This document shows positions 1-8,868 of a DNA stretch of 64,000 nt, in pieces. Location of the stretch: assembly GCA_041748075.1 (NCBI GenBank), contig JBGTDX010000123.1, forward strand, positions 4,263-68,262, written 5' to 3'. Position numbers and translations under genes: made by a program. This DNA is from JBGSYJ01 sp041748075 (GTDB lineage Bacteria > Acidobacteriota > Thermoanaerobaculia > Gp7-AA8). Numbering within the stretch: the first letter of the stretch is position 1; each line of letters starts with the position of its first letter. The notes under the pieces were generated by a model. The model made no database searches. It was not told the origin of the DNA and was given only the letters and a program-made list of their open reading frames with translations.

Positions 1-1185
1 GTCGGCACCGCCGCGGTAGGAACGGATTTCCACCTCTGCTCCGGGCGGCTCGCTCTCGATCGTCAACGGATACATCAGATTCGTCCACGCCTGTTGAACC
101 TGTGAGTCGTCGGGTGCGATGGCCCTCGCGCGCTTCGCGACGGTGAAGGCGCCGACGGGATCTTCACTGTCCATCAGTCGCTCGATCTCCCCTGGCGCCA
201 CATTTCTGGCCCAGCGAATCTTCGAGTCGTGCCGCCACCAGAGGGCGGCGAGAATCCCCACGATCAGCACCGCCGCGACGCCTGTGCCGACCAGCAGCGG
301 GAGGCGCCCTCGGCTGATCGCTTCCGGTCTCTCGAACAGAGTGCGCCTCAGTTCGATCAGCGCCGCATGAATCTCGCCAGCATCCGCGAAACGATCCGCG
401 GGGTCCTTCGCGAGACAACGATCGACGATCTCCTCCAGAACGGGAGGAAGATCCTTTCTGACTAACGACAGCGGCGATGGCGAATCACGGAGAATTGCTG
501 CGAAAGTCGAGACCGGGTCGCTCGTCCTGAACGCTGCCTTTCCGGTCAGAATCTCATAGAAGACGACGCCGAGCGCAAACACGTCGGAGCGCGAGGTCGC
601 CCTCTGGCCCTGAACCTGTTCCGGAGCCATGTAGCCGATGGTCCCCACCATCGCACCCGGCCTGGTGAGTGAATTGGTCCATTCGAGGGTGTCTTCCTCC
701 GGGCCTGTGGAAGCCTCAGGCCGCATCAGGCGCGCGAGCCCGAAGTCGACGACCTTGACCACGCCGGAACTCGTAAGCATCACATTCGCCGGCTTGAGAT
801 CGCGATGGATGATTCCGGCGGCATGGGCGGCTCCCATCGCACTCGTGATCTGCAGCGCGATATCGAGGAAACGCTCGAGACTGAGCGGCTCTCCGGCGAG
901 AGAAGAGAGGGGAGCGCCGTCGATCTTCTCCATCACGATGTAGTGGAGAGAGTCCTCCTGCTCGATCGCATGAACGGTGACGATGTTGGGATGATTCAGA
1001 GATGACGCGGCGCGCGCCTCTTTCAGGAAACGCCGAACGCTGTCGTCGCTCGCGGATGTCTCAGGAAGGGTCTTGATCGCAACGTCGCGCTCGAGACGGC
1101 TGTCGCGCGCCTGATAAACCTCTCCCATCCCGCCCTTTCCAAGGCGAGCTTCAATCGTGTAGTGAGAGAGTTTTCGTCCGATCAT
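1..1185 (-). CDS. Membrane Ser/Thr protein kinase with PEGA-like region (3' end cut by window edge)
   Basis: This is a Hanks-type kinase read on the minus strand. The ATG at 1185 opens 395 codons with no stop before the window edge, so the C-terminus is missing. The glycine loop (GKGGMGEVY, about residue 16) is followed by an HRDLKPAN catalytic loop near residue 126, DFG near 147 and GYMAPEQ in the activation segment, so all key residues of an active kinase are present. A single membrane helix lies near residues 295-315. The visible extracytoplasmic part ends in SEPPGAEVEI, typical of PEGA-type surface domains. It should phosphorylate Ser/Thr of cytoplasmic targets in response to an outside cue; targets are unknown. 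A divergent GNAT gene lies upstream. Confidence 0.9.
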   Translation of the reverse strand, partial: MIGRKLSHYTIEARLGKGGMGEVYQARDSRLERDVAIKTLPETSASDDSVRRFLKEARAASSLNHPNIVTVHAIEQEDSLHYIVMEKIDGAPLSSLAGEPLSLERFLDIALQITSAMGAAHAAGIIHRDLKPANVMLTSSGVVKVVDFGLARLMRPEASTGPEEDTLEWTNSLTRPGAMVGTIGYMAPEQVQGQRATSRSDVFALGVVFYEILTGKAAFRTSDPVSTFAAILRDSPSPLSLVRKDLPPVLEEIVDRCLAKDPADRFADAGEIHAALIELRRTLFERPEAISRGRLPLLVGTGVAAVLIVGILAALWWRHDSKIRWARNVAPGEIERLMDSEDPVGAFTVAKRARAIAPDDSQVQQAWTNLMYPLTIESEPPGAEVEIRSYRGGAD

Positions 1186-1509
1186 CGAGAAGCCTCGAAA
1201 AAACGTCGCCAACGCATGGTAGCGCGTGGAGGCTCCCGTGAGGAACCTCGATTGACTCGACGCTCAGGGCGTCACGCACCCAATGATCGTCGGCACAGTC
1301 TGTGTGCGGCTTCCGATTCAGACTCAGATAGCGCCAGAGCAGCTCTCCCGTGCCCGCGACCGTGGTTGCCTGATGGACATCGAACGCGAGATACTGAATC
1401 GCCTTTTTTTATGGCAGCCGCTCCTTTCCTCGTTCCTGTGGTGTCTGGCGATTCCGAAGGTACAGGAAGGAGCGGGCTTTCAATATCCGTCAGGCGCCTG
1501 AGCGACGAG
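1186..1509. other. Intergenic stretch between divergent kinase and GNAT genes
   Basis: These 324 bases separate two divergent genes and must hold both promoters. An open frame continues upstream of the GNAT start from 1162, but its translation is low-complexity and unlike a GNAT N-terminus. I see no convincing -35/-10 pair, hairpin or small gene. Confidence 0.5.
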
Positions 1510-2028
1510 ATGATCATTCGAAAGGCATCGCATGACGATATCGATGCCATCGCCTCAATCCATGTGGCGAGCTGGCAGCACACCTACAGGGGCATTTTGC
1601 CAGACCGGCTCCTCGACTCTCTACGTCAATCCGAGCGCGCAACACTGTGGTCGAGTTGGTTGAAATCTCCCGGCTTCCAGGCGTTCGTCGCAGACGAGGA
1701 AGGAGATGTTCTGGGATTCACTGCCATCTGTCCCGCGAGGCCAATCGCCGGACCCCCCGCGCACGCCTTCGAGATCACACATTTGTATGTAGATGCTCGA
1801 GCACAAGGCCGAGGCGTTGGCACCAGGTTGTTACGTCAAGCTCTCGCAGCCGCGGAAGAGTCATCGGTGGTTCTGTTATGGGTATTAGAGGCGAATCAGA
1901 AAGCGCGAGTGTTCTACGAGCACTTCGGCTTCAGCCGGGATGGCGCTACGCACTCAGATCCTGCGTTTCTCGGCAACGACGCGCGGGAACTTCGCTATCG
2001 ATGGGCCCCTGGCGGAAGCGGCGGCTAA
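1510..2028 (+). CDS. GNAT family N-acetyltransferase
   Basis: A 172-aa GNAT-fold enzyme predicted to transfer an acetyl group from acetyl-CoA to an amine; the substrate cannot be told. The start at 1510 gives the usual GNAT opening (MIIRKASHDDIDAI), although the frame is open from 1162. The acetyl-CoA loop is seen as QGRGVGTRLL (about residues 98-107), after a beta-4 strand reading ITHLYVDARA. The C-terminal NQKARVFYEHFGF motif is typical of the family. It stands alone, with a divergent kinase on the left and a convergent DUF998 gene on the right. No strong Shine-Dalgarno is visible. Confidence 0.85.
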   Translation: MIIRKASHDDIDAIASIHVASWQHTYRGILPDRLLDSLRQSERATLWSSWLKSPGFQAFVADEEGDVLGFTAICPARPIAGPPAHAFEITHLYVDARAQGRGVGTRLLRQALAAAEESSVVLLWVLEANQKARVFYEHFGFSRDGATHSDPAFLGNDARELRYRWAPGGSGG

Positions 2029-2221
2029 CGCGGCGCTGCCCCGGACGCCAACCCCCTCGCTACTCCTCCGCGGGCGCTATACTTCCGCACGTGTGGGTTG
2101 GCGCCGGTGAAACCGCAGATTCCTTATCCGAGTACGGAAAAGTAGGGCCGCCCACATTGACAATGCCTGCTATTGGGTGGCCTCACTCTGGGCGAACTCG
2201 CATAGCTGGAGAAGCGTTGTC

Positions 2222-2887
2222 CTATACGGCGGTGGCCGACTCATGCTGCCTTGCTGCCAGAGAGCTTCCAGCGATTCGTGCGAATCGTCTTAGATGAAGC
2301 CCGACTACGATCGACCAGGCGAGTTGCAGCACTACCAGCACGCGTTGCATGTAACCCGCAAAGCCGAGGGTGATTAGCGACAGAATACCGAGTAACAATG
2401 CGCACAGGATCGCTGCGGCAAGCGCCAGTGTGAGGCCCGACACAGGTCGCCAATGCCGATCACGACGAAATCCTAACGAGAAGAGAAAGATTCCAATTGT
2501 TCCCAACGGGAAACCGATACCGCCGCCAAACGCGTGCAATAGCCCTGACGTGGTTCGAATCGGAGGAGGAAAGTCCATCGGGAAGAGTCCAGCCAGGAGC
2601 CGTCCGAGCGCCGCCACAAGAAATAGCAGCCACCCTGCTCTTACCAATCGCACCTGGGGCATGGCCTCCTTGAGCCCGTAACCAAGCGCGACGCTGCCGA
2701 CCGAACCAGTGAAATAAATGGTAGTGACCAGGGCCCCGTACGGACCAAGAACATAGGCGCTGCCTGGCGCTCTGATTGGATCGACTTCCGGCGCCAGGAA
2801 GTGCATCGCCACCAGCACTGATAACTCGTAGATCGCAGTTGCGATAGCGAGAGTTCCCAGGACTTCAAAACGGCGTACCACGTCCAT
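2222..2887 (-). CDS. DUF998-like integral membrane protein
   Basis: A 221-aa hydrophobic protein with about six predicted membrane helices and a short basic loop (FRRDRHW) between helices. Spacing of the helices and the FP(M)D-type loop match DUF998 proteins, whose function is unknown. I chose the ATG at 2887 because GGGAGGAAAG sits directly upstream of it; the ORF could be extended seven codons to 2908, but that start would swallow this ribosome site. It converges on the GNAT gene. No enzymatic motif is visible. Confidence 0.75.
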   Translation of the reverse strand: MDVVRRFEVLGTLAIATAIYELSVLVAMHFLAPEVDPIRAPGSAYVLGPYGALVTTIYFTGSVGSVALGYGLKEAMPQVRLVRAGWLLFLVAALGRLLAGLFPMDFPPPIRTTSGLLHAFGGGIGFPLGTIGIFLFSLGFRRDRHWRPVSGLTLALAAAILCALLLGILSLITLGFAGYMQRVLVVLQLAWSIVVGLHLRRFARIAGSSLAARQHESATAV

Positions 2888-2942
2888 TCTTTCCTCCCAA
2901 AGATTCACGAGCAGAGCAGGGCCTCTCCAAGCAGCCTAACGT

Positions 2943-2972
2943 GTGTGCGGTTCACCGGCGCGAACCGCACAC
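2943..2972. repeat. 11-bp perfect inverted repeat
   Basis: GTGTGCGGTTC (2943-2953) pairs with GAACCGCACAC (2962-2972) across an 8-base loop. It lies downstream of the secreted-protein gene (which ends at 3058 on the minus strand) and upstream of the DUF998 gene. It could act as a transcript-ending hairpin, but no T-tract follows on either strand. Confidence 0.5.
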
Positions 2973-3057
2973 CCGAATAGCATAGAGCTGGAGCCACAGC
3001 AGCGCGCGGTTCAAAGTTGAAGCGCGAGTCGAGTTGCCATGACAGCCACCTCAGGCC

Positions 3058-3543
3058 TCACTTGATGCGGCGTCCGATTCCGGTCGCGCAGCGGCGGCCG
3101 AGGACGTTTCCGTGCAGATCGCGAAGCTCGAGAGTGTCAGCGCTCGTGAACTCGTTGCCGTCCGCCGAGAGCTCCGTCACGCGGGTTCCGGTCGTCACGC
3201 CGAGGAGAGTTCCACCCGGGGTGAACACGAAGAACATGATCGTGTTCGGGAACGTCCGTCCACCGGCGTGCTCCCACGATCCCTGACCATTACTGATGAC
3301 CGCCGGGTTCACTCCGGGGGTTGTGATGACGATTCCGCCCGGCGTGTAACTATTCAGCGCCGCCGTTCGTTCGATCTCGACTCCGCTGACGCAGTCGCGC
3401 ACGGTGAGATCGACGATCCAGCTTCCGACAATTCGATTCGGCACCCCCAGCGCTTGGATGCCTTCGACGGATGTAGCCGCTTCGGCTGAGAGCCCTCCTG
3501 CCAGCAGCAAAGTGATGACAACCTGCCCAAACAGTTTCTTCAT
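3058..3543 (-). CDS. Secreted protein of unknown function, 161 aa
   Basis: The ATG at 3543 has an AGGAG site nine bases upstream and gives a clear signal peptide (MKKLFGQVVITLLLAGGLSAEA, cut before residue 23-24). The longer open frame to 3777 runs over the divergent regulator and is not used. The mature part is about 138 aa, with a WIVDLTVRDC segment, many beta-strand-like stretches, and a second Cys close to the end that could form a disulphide with the first. I do not recognise the family. It is divergent from the membrane winged-helix/TPR regulator, 121 bases away, so control by that regulator is plausible but unproven. Confidence 0.7.
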   Translation of the reverse strand: MKKLFGQVVITLLLAGGLSAEAATSVEGIQALGVPNRIVGSWIVDLTVRDCVSGVEIERTAALNSYTPGGIVITTPGVNPAVISNGQGSWEHAGGRTFPNTIMFFVFTPGGTLLGVTTGTRVTELSADGNEFTSADTLELRDLHGNVLGRRCATGIGRRIK

Positions 3544-3664
3544 GTGATGTCTCCTTTCGTTCGGCTGGATATCTTCCAGCTCGATGGGAGCATTTTTCTT
3601 CCGAAGCCCGGTGAAAGACTTTAGGATGGCCTGAAATCGCCTGAAGAGTTCTGAAAGAGCGTGT

Positions 3665-5494
3665 ATGACGCAGCCACGAGCATACGATTTTGGCGACTTC
3701 CGTCTCGATACGAGAGCCTCCCAGCTCCTGACTCGCGACGGCCAGCCGCTTCCGCTCACACCGAGAGCATTCGACACCCTGCTTTATCTGGTCGAACATC
3801 CCGGCGTCCTCGTGGGAAAGGACGAGCTGATGCGGGAGATCTGGCCCGACACGGTCGTCGAGGAAAACAACCTCAACCAGGCGATCTCGACCGTCCGCCG
3901 CGCCCTGGGCGAAACTGCGGGCGAGAATCGATACGTGGTGACCGTACCGGGGCGCGGATATCGGTTCGTGCCCCAGGTCAGACCTGCCGAGGCGGCGGAA
4001 GATCGGCCGCCCGCCCAGCCGCGCAACCGCCTTCGTGTCGCTGTCGTCGTCGGGGCGGCGGTGGTGCTGACTCTGCTCATCAGCCTGGCCGTGCAGACGG
4101 CGCGTGCTCGACGTCCAATCGAGCCGCCGGCGGCAACGACGCGATCCATCGCCGTTCTGCCCTTCAAGCCCCTGGTGCCGAACCAGCGCGAGGAGTCACT
4201 GGAGATGGGGATGGCCGACACGCTCATCGTGCAGTTGGGAAATGTGGAGCGAGTCCGCGTCCAGCCGATTACGTCGGTTCGCCGGTATGGCGGGATCGAG
4301 CAGGACGCTGTCGCTGCAGGGCGAGCGCTCGGCGTCGAGTCCGTGCTCGAGGGGACGATTCAAAAGGCTGAGAACCGAATCCGTGTGACTGCCCGGCTCC
4401 TCCGCGTCTCCGACGGGAGTCAGCTCTGGGCGGGGCAGTTCGACGAGGACTTCACCAACGTCTTTTCGGTCCAGGATGCGATCTCGCGACGCATCCTGCT
4501 GGCGCTCGCGCTTCGCTTGACGAGCGACGAACAGACGCGGATCGCGGAGAGTCATCCGTCGAATACGGAGGCATACGAGCTGTATCTCGCAGGGCGGCTG
4601 CACTGGCAGGCGAGAACGGTCGACAGTCTCAACGCCGCCATCGATTACTTCTCGCGCGCGATCGAGAGGGACCCGAACTATGCCCTCGCCCACGCTGGTC
4701 TCGCCGACGCCTACGCGATCCTCGGTGTCTTTCACGTGCGGCCCGCCGAGGCCTTTCCGAAGTCGAGGGTTGCGGCGCTCAACGCGCTGCGGATCGACGA
4801 ACGGCTCGGCGAGGCCCACGCGTCGCTCGCTCACATCAAGGTGCAGTACGAGTACGACTGGGCCGGCGCGGAGACCGCGTATCGCCGGGCCATCGCCTTG
4901 AATCCGAACTATGCGAACTCGCGGCACTTCTTCGCGATCTATCTCGCCGCGCGCGGGCGGTTCGAGGAGAGTCTGACGGAGATTGCGAGAGCGCGGGAGC
5001 TGGACCCGACGTCTCCCTTCATTCAGATGACTGCGGCAAATATTCTTTTCCAGGCTCGCCGTTTCGACGAATCCCTCGTGGAGGTCGAGCGCGCGCTGGA
5101 GTTGAGCTCCGAGGTTCCGATGTCGCAACACCTCGCCGGCCACGTCTACCTGGAGAAGCGGATGTTCGATCAAGCCGTGCGCGCGTTCCAGAAGTCAGGC
5201 CCGCTCGCGCCGGCTGGTCTGGCGCGAGCATACGCACTAGCGAATCGTCGAGAGGAGGCGCTGGCCGAAATCGAGCGCTTCACGTCGCGGCCCGATGAGC
5301 ACTACGCGGCCGCCTACCACGCGGCGCTCGCCTTCGCAGCGCTCGGCGAGAAGGAGCGTGCACTGGACTGGCTGGATATCGGCCATCGCGAGCGCTCGAC
5401 GCTGATGATCTGGACAAATGTCGACCCGCGCCTCGATTCGCTCCACGGCGAGCCGCGCTTCCGCGCGCTGGTGAAAACGATGCGCCTCGAGTGA
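3665..5494 (+). CDS. CadC-like membrane transcription regulator with TPR sensor
   Basis: A 609-aa one-component regulator. Residues about 6-105 form an OmpR/PhoB-type winged helix (LTPRAFDTLLYLVE, ELMREIWPDTVVEENNLNQ, YVVTVPGRGYRF). A membrane helix follows at about 123-142. Next comes a TolB-N/FlgO-like segment (SIAVLPFKPL to LRLTSDEQ, about 162-290), then at least six TPR-like helical pairs (LAHAGLADAYAILG, NSRHFFAIYLAARGR and others) to the end. The N-terminus should bind DNA while the C-terminus senses outside the membrane, as in CadC. This architecture is common in Acidobacteriota. The ligand is unknown; the divergent secreted protein is the nearest candidate target. Confidence 0.85.
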   Translation: MTQPRAYDFGDFRLDTRASQLLTRDGQPLPLTPRAFDTLLYLVEHPGVLVGKDELMREIWPDTVVEENNLNQAISTVRRALGETAGENRYVVTVPGRGYRFVPQVRPAEAAEDRPPAQPRNRLRVAVVVGAAVVLTLLISLAVQTARARRPIEPPAATTRSIAVLPFKPLVPNQREESLEMGMADTLIVQLGNVERVRVQPITSVRRYGGIEQDAVAAGRALGVESVLEGTIQKAENRIRVTARLLRVSDGSQLWAGQFDEDFTNVFSVQDAISRRILLALALRLTSDEQTRIAESHPSNTEAYELYLAGRLHWQARTVDSLNAAIDYFSRAIERDPNYALAHAGLADAYAILGVFHVRPAEAFPKSRVAALNALRIDERLGEAHASLAHIKVQYEYDWAGAETAYRRAIALNPNYANSRHFFAIYLAARGRFEESLTEIARARELDPTSPFIQMTAANILFQARRFDESLVEVERALELSSEVPMSQHLAGHVYLEKRMFDQAVRAFQKSGPLAPAGLARAYALANRREEALAEIERFTSRPDEHYAAAYHAALAFAALGEKERALDWLDIGHRERSTLMIWTNVDPRLDSLHGEPRFRALVKTMRLE

Positions 5495-6105
5495 GTCGAA
5501 GGCATCGAGGGCGATTCTATAAAAGCGATTGTCAAGGACGTTTCTCCACTTTCCTGATGGTACTCCCGAGTCCATTTGAGACGATTCCAAGCGCGACGCG
5601 TGATCACACAGAGCAGGTGTCCGAGGAGTCAGACGTGTCCGAAAAGTAGGAGCCAGGTCGGGAATATCTGCTTTCTTCTCAACCGCAGAGTAGAAATCAC
5701 AGACCTGACCATTCGGCGTGCGGTTCCGTTGCTGTGTCTCCAGCTCCGTCCGATGAACCTCTAGTCTGTTGGGCTTCGGCCTCGTTCCTCGCCGCGCCGG
5801 TGAACCGCAGAACCTTGGGGAAGTGACTTTGGGGGCTACCCCCGAAAAATGAAAAACTCGGCGCAAGCTGCGAAGACGTTTAACTATTTCATTTTTCGGG
5901 TCTGAACACCCTTATTGCCGCAGCCGCCCCGCGCCGTCCCGCGGGTGGGAGAGTCGCTGAGGAGATTCTGCTCGAGGCCCTCGTCGTCGATCAGGTGAAA
6001 CCGCGGCGGCGGGCGGTGAGACGGCCGTAGCCGCGAATGGCCGAGGCGGCGTTCCATCTGCCGGCCGCTGCGCGATACACTCCGCCTCTCACAGGAGGTG
6101 GCACC
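5495..6105. other. 611-bp gap with inverted repeats, no credible gene
   Basis: Short open frames on both strands here (for example 5884-6201 minus) show no family signature. The gap holds a GGGGG-CTA-CCCCC mini-hairpin (5831-5843) next to a 14-bp perfect inverted repeat (5841-5900, listed separately). Its last bases carry an AGGAGGTGG ribosome site for the truncated reductase fragment. Confidence 0.5.
5841..5900. repeat. 14-bp perfect inverted repeat with nested hairpin
   Basis: CCCGAAAAATGAAA (5841-5854) is mirrored by TTTCATTTTTCGGG (5887-5900). The 32-base loop itself contains a CGCA-AGC-TGCG hairpin. It is AT-rich compared with its surroundings. It may be a bidirectional terminator between the regulator and the copper cluster, or the end of a decayed element. 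Confidence 0.55.
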
Positions 6106-6300
6106 ATGAAGGTCGGCGTTCTCGGTTCTGGCGACGTGGCGAAGGCGCTCGCCGCGGGATTCCTCAAACACGGTCATCAGATCACGGTCGGCACGAACCA
6201 TCCCGAGCGCTCTTCGCCTTACAAACGTTTATTCGGCTCGCTTCAAGTTGATATCGATCGAACTCGAGTTCCGCACGATGACGAAATCACGTTCCAGTGA
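6106..6300 (+). pseudogene. Truncated NADPH-dependent F420 reductase-like fragment
   Basis: The first 30-35 residues (MKVGVLGSGDVAKALAAGF then KHGHQITVGT) match the N-terminal Rossmann fold of F420-dependent NADP oxidoreductases, with the GxGDVA nucleotide loop. An excellent AGGAGGTGGCACC site precedes the ATG. After residue ~34 the sequence no longer looks like the family and the frame stops at 64 aa, against roughly 200 aa for complete members. I read it as the remnant of a gene whose 3' part was deleted, leaving its ribosome site 260 bases upstream of the copper ATPase. It might still be translated as a short peptide. Confidence 0.6.
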
Positions 6301-6363
6301 TGTATGGCCGGGTGCCGATGCTCGAAGTGGTCTTGCAGAACCGAATCTTTGCGGGAGATTTTC

Positions 6364-8847
6364 ATGACACACGATGCGCGCGAGACACATTCCCACGTCG
6401 ATCCCGTCTGCGCAATGAAAGTCGAACCGGAGAGAGCTGCCGGATCATCGACCTTCGGAGGCGAGACGATCTACTTCTGCTCGGCCGGATGTAAGCAGAA
6501 ATTCGACGCCGATCCCGGGAAGTTCGTGACGGGGTCAGGCGATCGCGCTACACGTCCGTCCGAGCCCGCTGCACCGGGAACTTCATACGTCTGTCCCATG
6601 GACCCGGAAGTCCGTCAGGACAAACCGGGGGCCTGTCCGAAGTGCGGGATGGCGCTCGAGCCGGAACAGATCAGTGCCGCCGCAACGAAGACCGAGTGGA
6701 CCTGCCCGATGCATCCCGAGATCGTGCGCGACGAGCCGGGGAGCTGCCCGATCTGCGGCATGGCGCTCGAGCCGCGCACCGTGACGCTCGACGATGAGAA
6801 TCCTGAACTCGACGACATGACGCGTCGTCTCTGGATCAGCGCGATTCTCACGGTGCCGCTCGTCGCCTTCGCGATGCTCCGTCACATGCCGGGGCTGGAC
6901 CTTTTCGGATCGACGATCATCCGATGGGCCCCTTGGATCGAGCTCGTTCTGGCGACGCCGGTGGTTCTCTGGGGCGGCTGGCCGTTCTTCGTCCGGGCGT
7001 GGAGCTCAGTCGTGTTCCGCAGTCTCAATATGTTCACGCTGATCGGGCTGGGTGTGGCGGTGGCCTGGATCTACAGCGTCATCGCAACGCTGTTCCCCGA
7101 CATCTTTCCGCCGGCGTTCCGCGATCACACGGGACAAGTGGGCGTCTACTACGAGGCCGCCGCGGCGATCGTCACGCTCGTTCTCCTCGGGCAGGTGATG
7201 GAGCTGCGTGCGCGAAGCCGTACGGGAGCGGCGATCAAGGCGCTACTGGGGCTCGCCCCGAAGACCGCGCGCCTCGTTGAAGAAAGCGGGAACGAGAGAG
7301 ACGTTCCACTCGAGCAGGTGAAGGCGGGCGACACCCTGCGCGTCCGTCCGGGGGAGAAAGTCCCCGTCGATGGCGTCGTCCTGGAAGGCAGGAGCAATAT
7401 CGACGAGTCGATGGTGACGGGTGAGTCGATCCCGGTGGAGAAAGCGGAGGGAGACAAACTCATTGGTGCGACGGTCAACTCCACTGGATCGTTGCTCATG
7501 CGCGCCGAGCGCGTTGGCGCGGATACACTCCTCTCACAAATCGTCAACATGGTGGCGCAGGCGCAGCGGAGCCGCGCACCGATTCAGAAACTCGCGGACA
7601 AGGTCTCGGCCTGGTTCGTTCCGGCCGTGATCGTGGTCGCCCTGCTCACTCTGGCGATCTGGGCGATCTTCGGACCCGATCCTCGGATGGCGTATGCGAT
7701 CGTCAACGCCGTTGCCGTGCTGATCATCGCGTGCCCCTGCGCGCTGGGGCTCGCGACTCCGATGTCGGTTATGGTCGCCGCGGGGAAAGGGGCGACTGCG
7801 GGAGTGCTGTTCCGGAATGCGGAGGCGATCGAGATCCTGCGGACCGTGGATACGCTGGTTGTGGATAAGACAGGGACGCTGACGGAGGGGAAGCCGAAGC
7901 TGGTGTCGGTGATCGAGGCGTCTTCGTCAGAGGAGCCCTCACCCCCTTCCCCTCTCCCGCGGGGAGAGGGGAAGGGAGACGACGAAATGCTCATGCTGGC
8001 GGCGAGTCTGGAGCGGGCGAGCGAGCATCCGCTGGCGGCGGCAATTGTTGCGGGCGCGGAGGAGCGTGGGATCTCGCTGAAATCCGTTTCCGACTTTGAA
8101 TCGATCACGGGCAAGGGCGTAAGGGGGACCGTCGAGGGCAGGCGCGTTGCGCTCGGGAATGCTGCGATGCTGGCCGAGTTGCAGATCGATGCGGGCGAGT
8201 TGACGAAGCGTGCCGAGGAGTTGCGGGGAGACGGGCAGACAGTGATGTTCGTTGTCGTCGACGGGAAATCGGCGGGACTCATCGGCGTGGCCGATCCGGT
8301 GAAGGAAACGACCGCGGAGGCGATCCAGCAGCTGCACGACGAAGGCATTCGCATCGTGATGATGACGGGGGACAGCAGGACGACCGCGGACGCCGTCGCC
8401 GCCAAATTGTCTATTGATGAGGTGATCGCCGAGGTGTTGCCGGATCAGAAGGCGGCCGAAGTGAAGCGGTTGCAGGAGGCGGGAAGAGTCGTAGCGATGG
8501 CCGGAGATGGGATCAACGACGCGCCGGCGCTCGCTCAGGCCGAGGTGGGGATTGCGATGGGCACCGGAACGGATGTCGCTATGGAGGCGGCTGACGTCAC
8601 GCTGGTCAAAGGCGATCTGCGCGGGATCGTCCGCGCGCGGCGTCTCAGCGACGCGACGATGCGAAATATCAGACAGAACCTCTTCTTCGCGTTCATCTAC
8701 AACGCGACCGGCGTCCCGATTGCGGCGGGGGTTCTATACCCATTCTTTGGAGTGCTGCTCAGTCCGATGTTTGCGGCCGCAGCAATGAGTTTCAGCTCCG
8801 TCTCGGTAATCGCGAACGCTCTGCGTCTGCGGAACGCGCGGATCTGA
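6364..8847 (+). CDS. copA: Copper-translocating P1B-type ATPase with YHS and two CPM(D/H)PE metal-binding modules
   Basis: An 827-aa heavy-metal export ATPase. The ATG at 6364 follows GGGAGATTTTC and gives a YHS domain (about 12-51, DPVCAMKV and FCSAGCKQKF). Two heavy-metal-binding modules follow (YVCPMDPEV...CPKCGM, 77-101; WTCPMHPEI...CPICGM, 117-139). Then come eight membrane segments, the TGES actuator loop (near 351), the CPC metal site (ACPCALGLATP, about 457-467), the phosphorylated Asp501 in DKTGTLTEG, and GDGINDAP (about 714). CPC plus these N-terminal modules point to Cu(I) or Ag(I) efflux. A C/G-rich palindrome is inserted in frame at residues about 525-538, between the P-domain Asp and the N domain. 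It leads the copper cluster; no regulator gene is visible nearby. Confidence 0.95.
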   Translation: MTHDARETHSHVDPVCAMKVEPERAAGSSTFGGETIYFCSAGCKQKFDADPGKFVTGSGDRATRPSEPAAPGTSYVCPMDPEVRQDKPGACPKCGMALEPEQISAAATKTEWTCPMHPEIVRDEPGSCPICGMALEPRTVTLDDENPELDDMTRRLWISAILTVPLVAFAMLRHMPGLDLFGSTIIRWAPWIELVLATPVVLWGGWPFFVRAWSSVVFRSLNMFTLIGLGVAVAWIYSVIATLFPDIFPPAFRDHTGQVGVYYEAAAAIVTLVLLGQVMELRARSRTGAAIKALLGLAPKTARLVEESGNERDVPLEQVKAGDTLRVRPGEKVPVDGVVLEGRSNIDESMVTGESIPVEKAEGDKLIGATVNSTGSLLMRAERVGADTLLSQIVNMVAQAQRSRAPIQKLADKVSAWFVPAVIVVALLTLAIWAIFGPDPRMAYAIVNAVAVLIIACPCALGLATPMSVMVAAGKGATAGVLFRNAEAIEILRTVDTLVVDKTGTLTEGKPKLVSVIEASSSEEPSPPSPLPRGEGKGDDEMLMLAASLERASEHPLAAAIVAGAEERGISLKSVSDFESITGKGVRGTVEGRRVALGNAAMLAELQIDAGELTKRAEELRGDGQTVMFVVVDGKSAGLIGVADPVKETTAEAIQQLHDEGIRIVMMTGDSRTTADAVAAKLSIDEVIAEVLPDQKAAEVKRLQEAGRVVAMAGDGINDAPALAQAEVGIAMGTGTDVAMEAADVTLVKGDLRGIVRARRLSDATMRNIRQNLFFAFIYNATGVPIAAGVLYPFFGVLLSPMFAAAAMSFSSVSVIANALRLRNARI
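7936..7978. repeat. C/G-rich palindromic repeat inside the copper ATPase gene
   Basis: CCCTTCCCCTCTCCC (7944-7958) pairs perfectly with 7962-7976 across a 3-base loop, a 15-bp stem. The same sequence type recurs at 13.2, 22.1, 33.9, 48.6 and 54.0 kb outside or at the end of genes. Here it is translated as PSPPSPLPRGEGKG and keeps the frame. Confidence 0.8.
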
Positions 8848-8868
8848 TCTGAGTTCGAGGAATCAGAC

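Noticed and set aside
2029..2972. Integron attC-like sites (CTAAC after the GNAT stop, GCCTAAC before an inverted repeat)
   Set aside because: The paired core sites of attC (RYYYAAC and GTTRRRY) are not both present at either place, and no integrase gene is seen; GNAT and DUF998 genes alone are not enough.
4196..5173. 325-aa minus-strand frame opposite the TPR regulator
   Set aside because: Shadow of the TPR coding sequence; no ribosome site and no recognisable domain.
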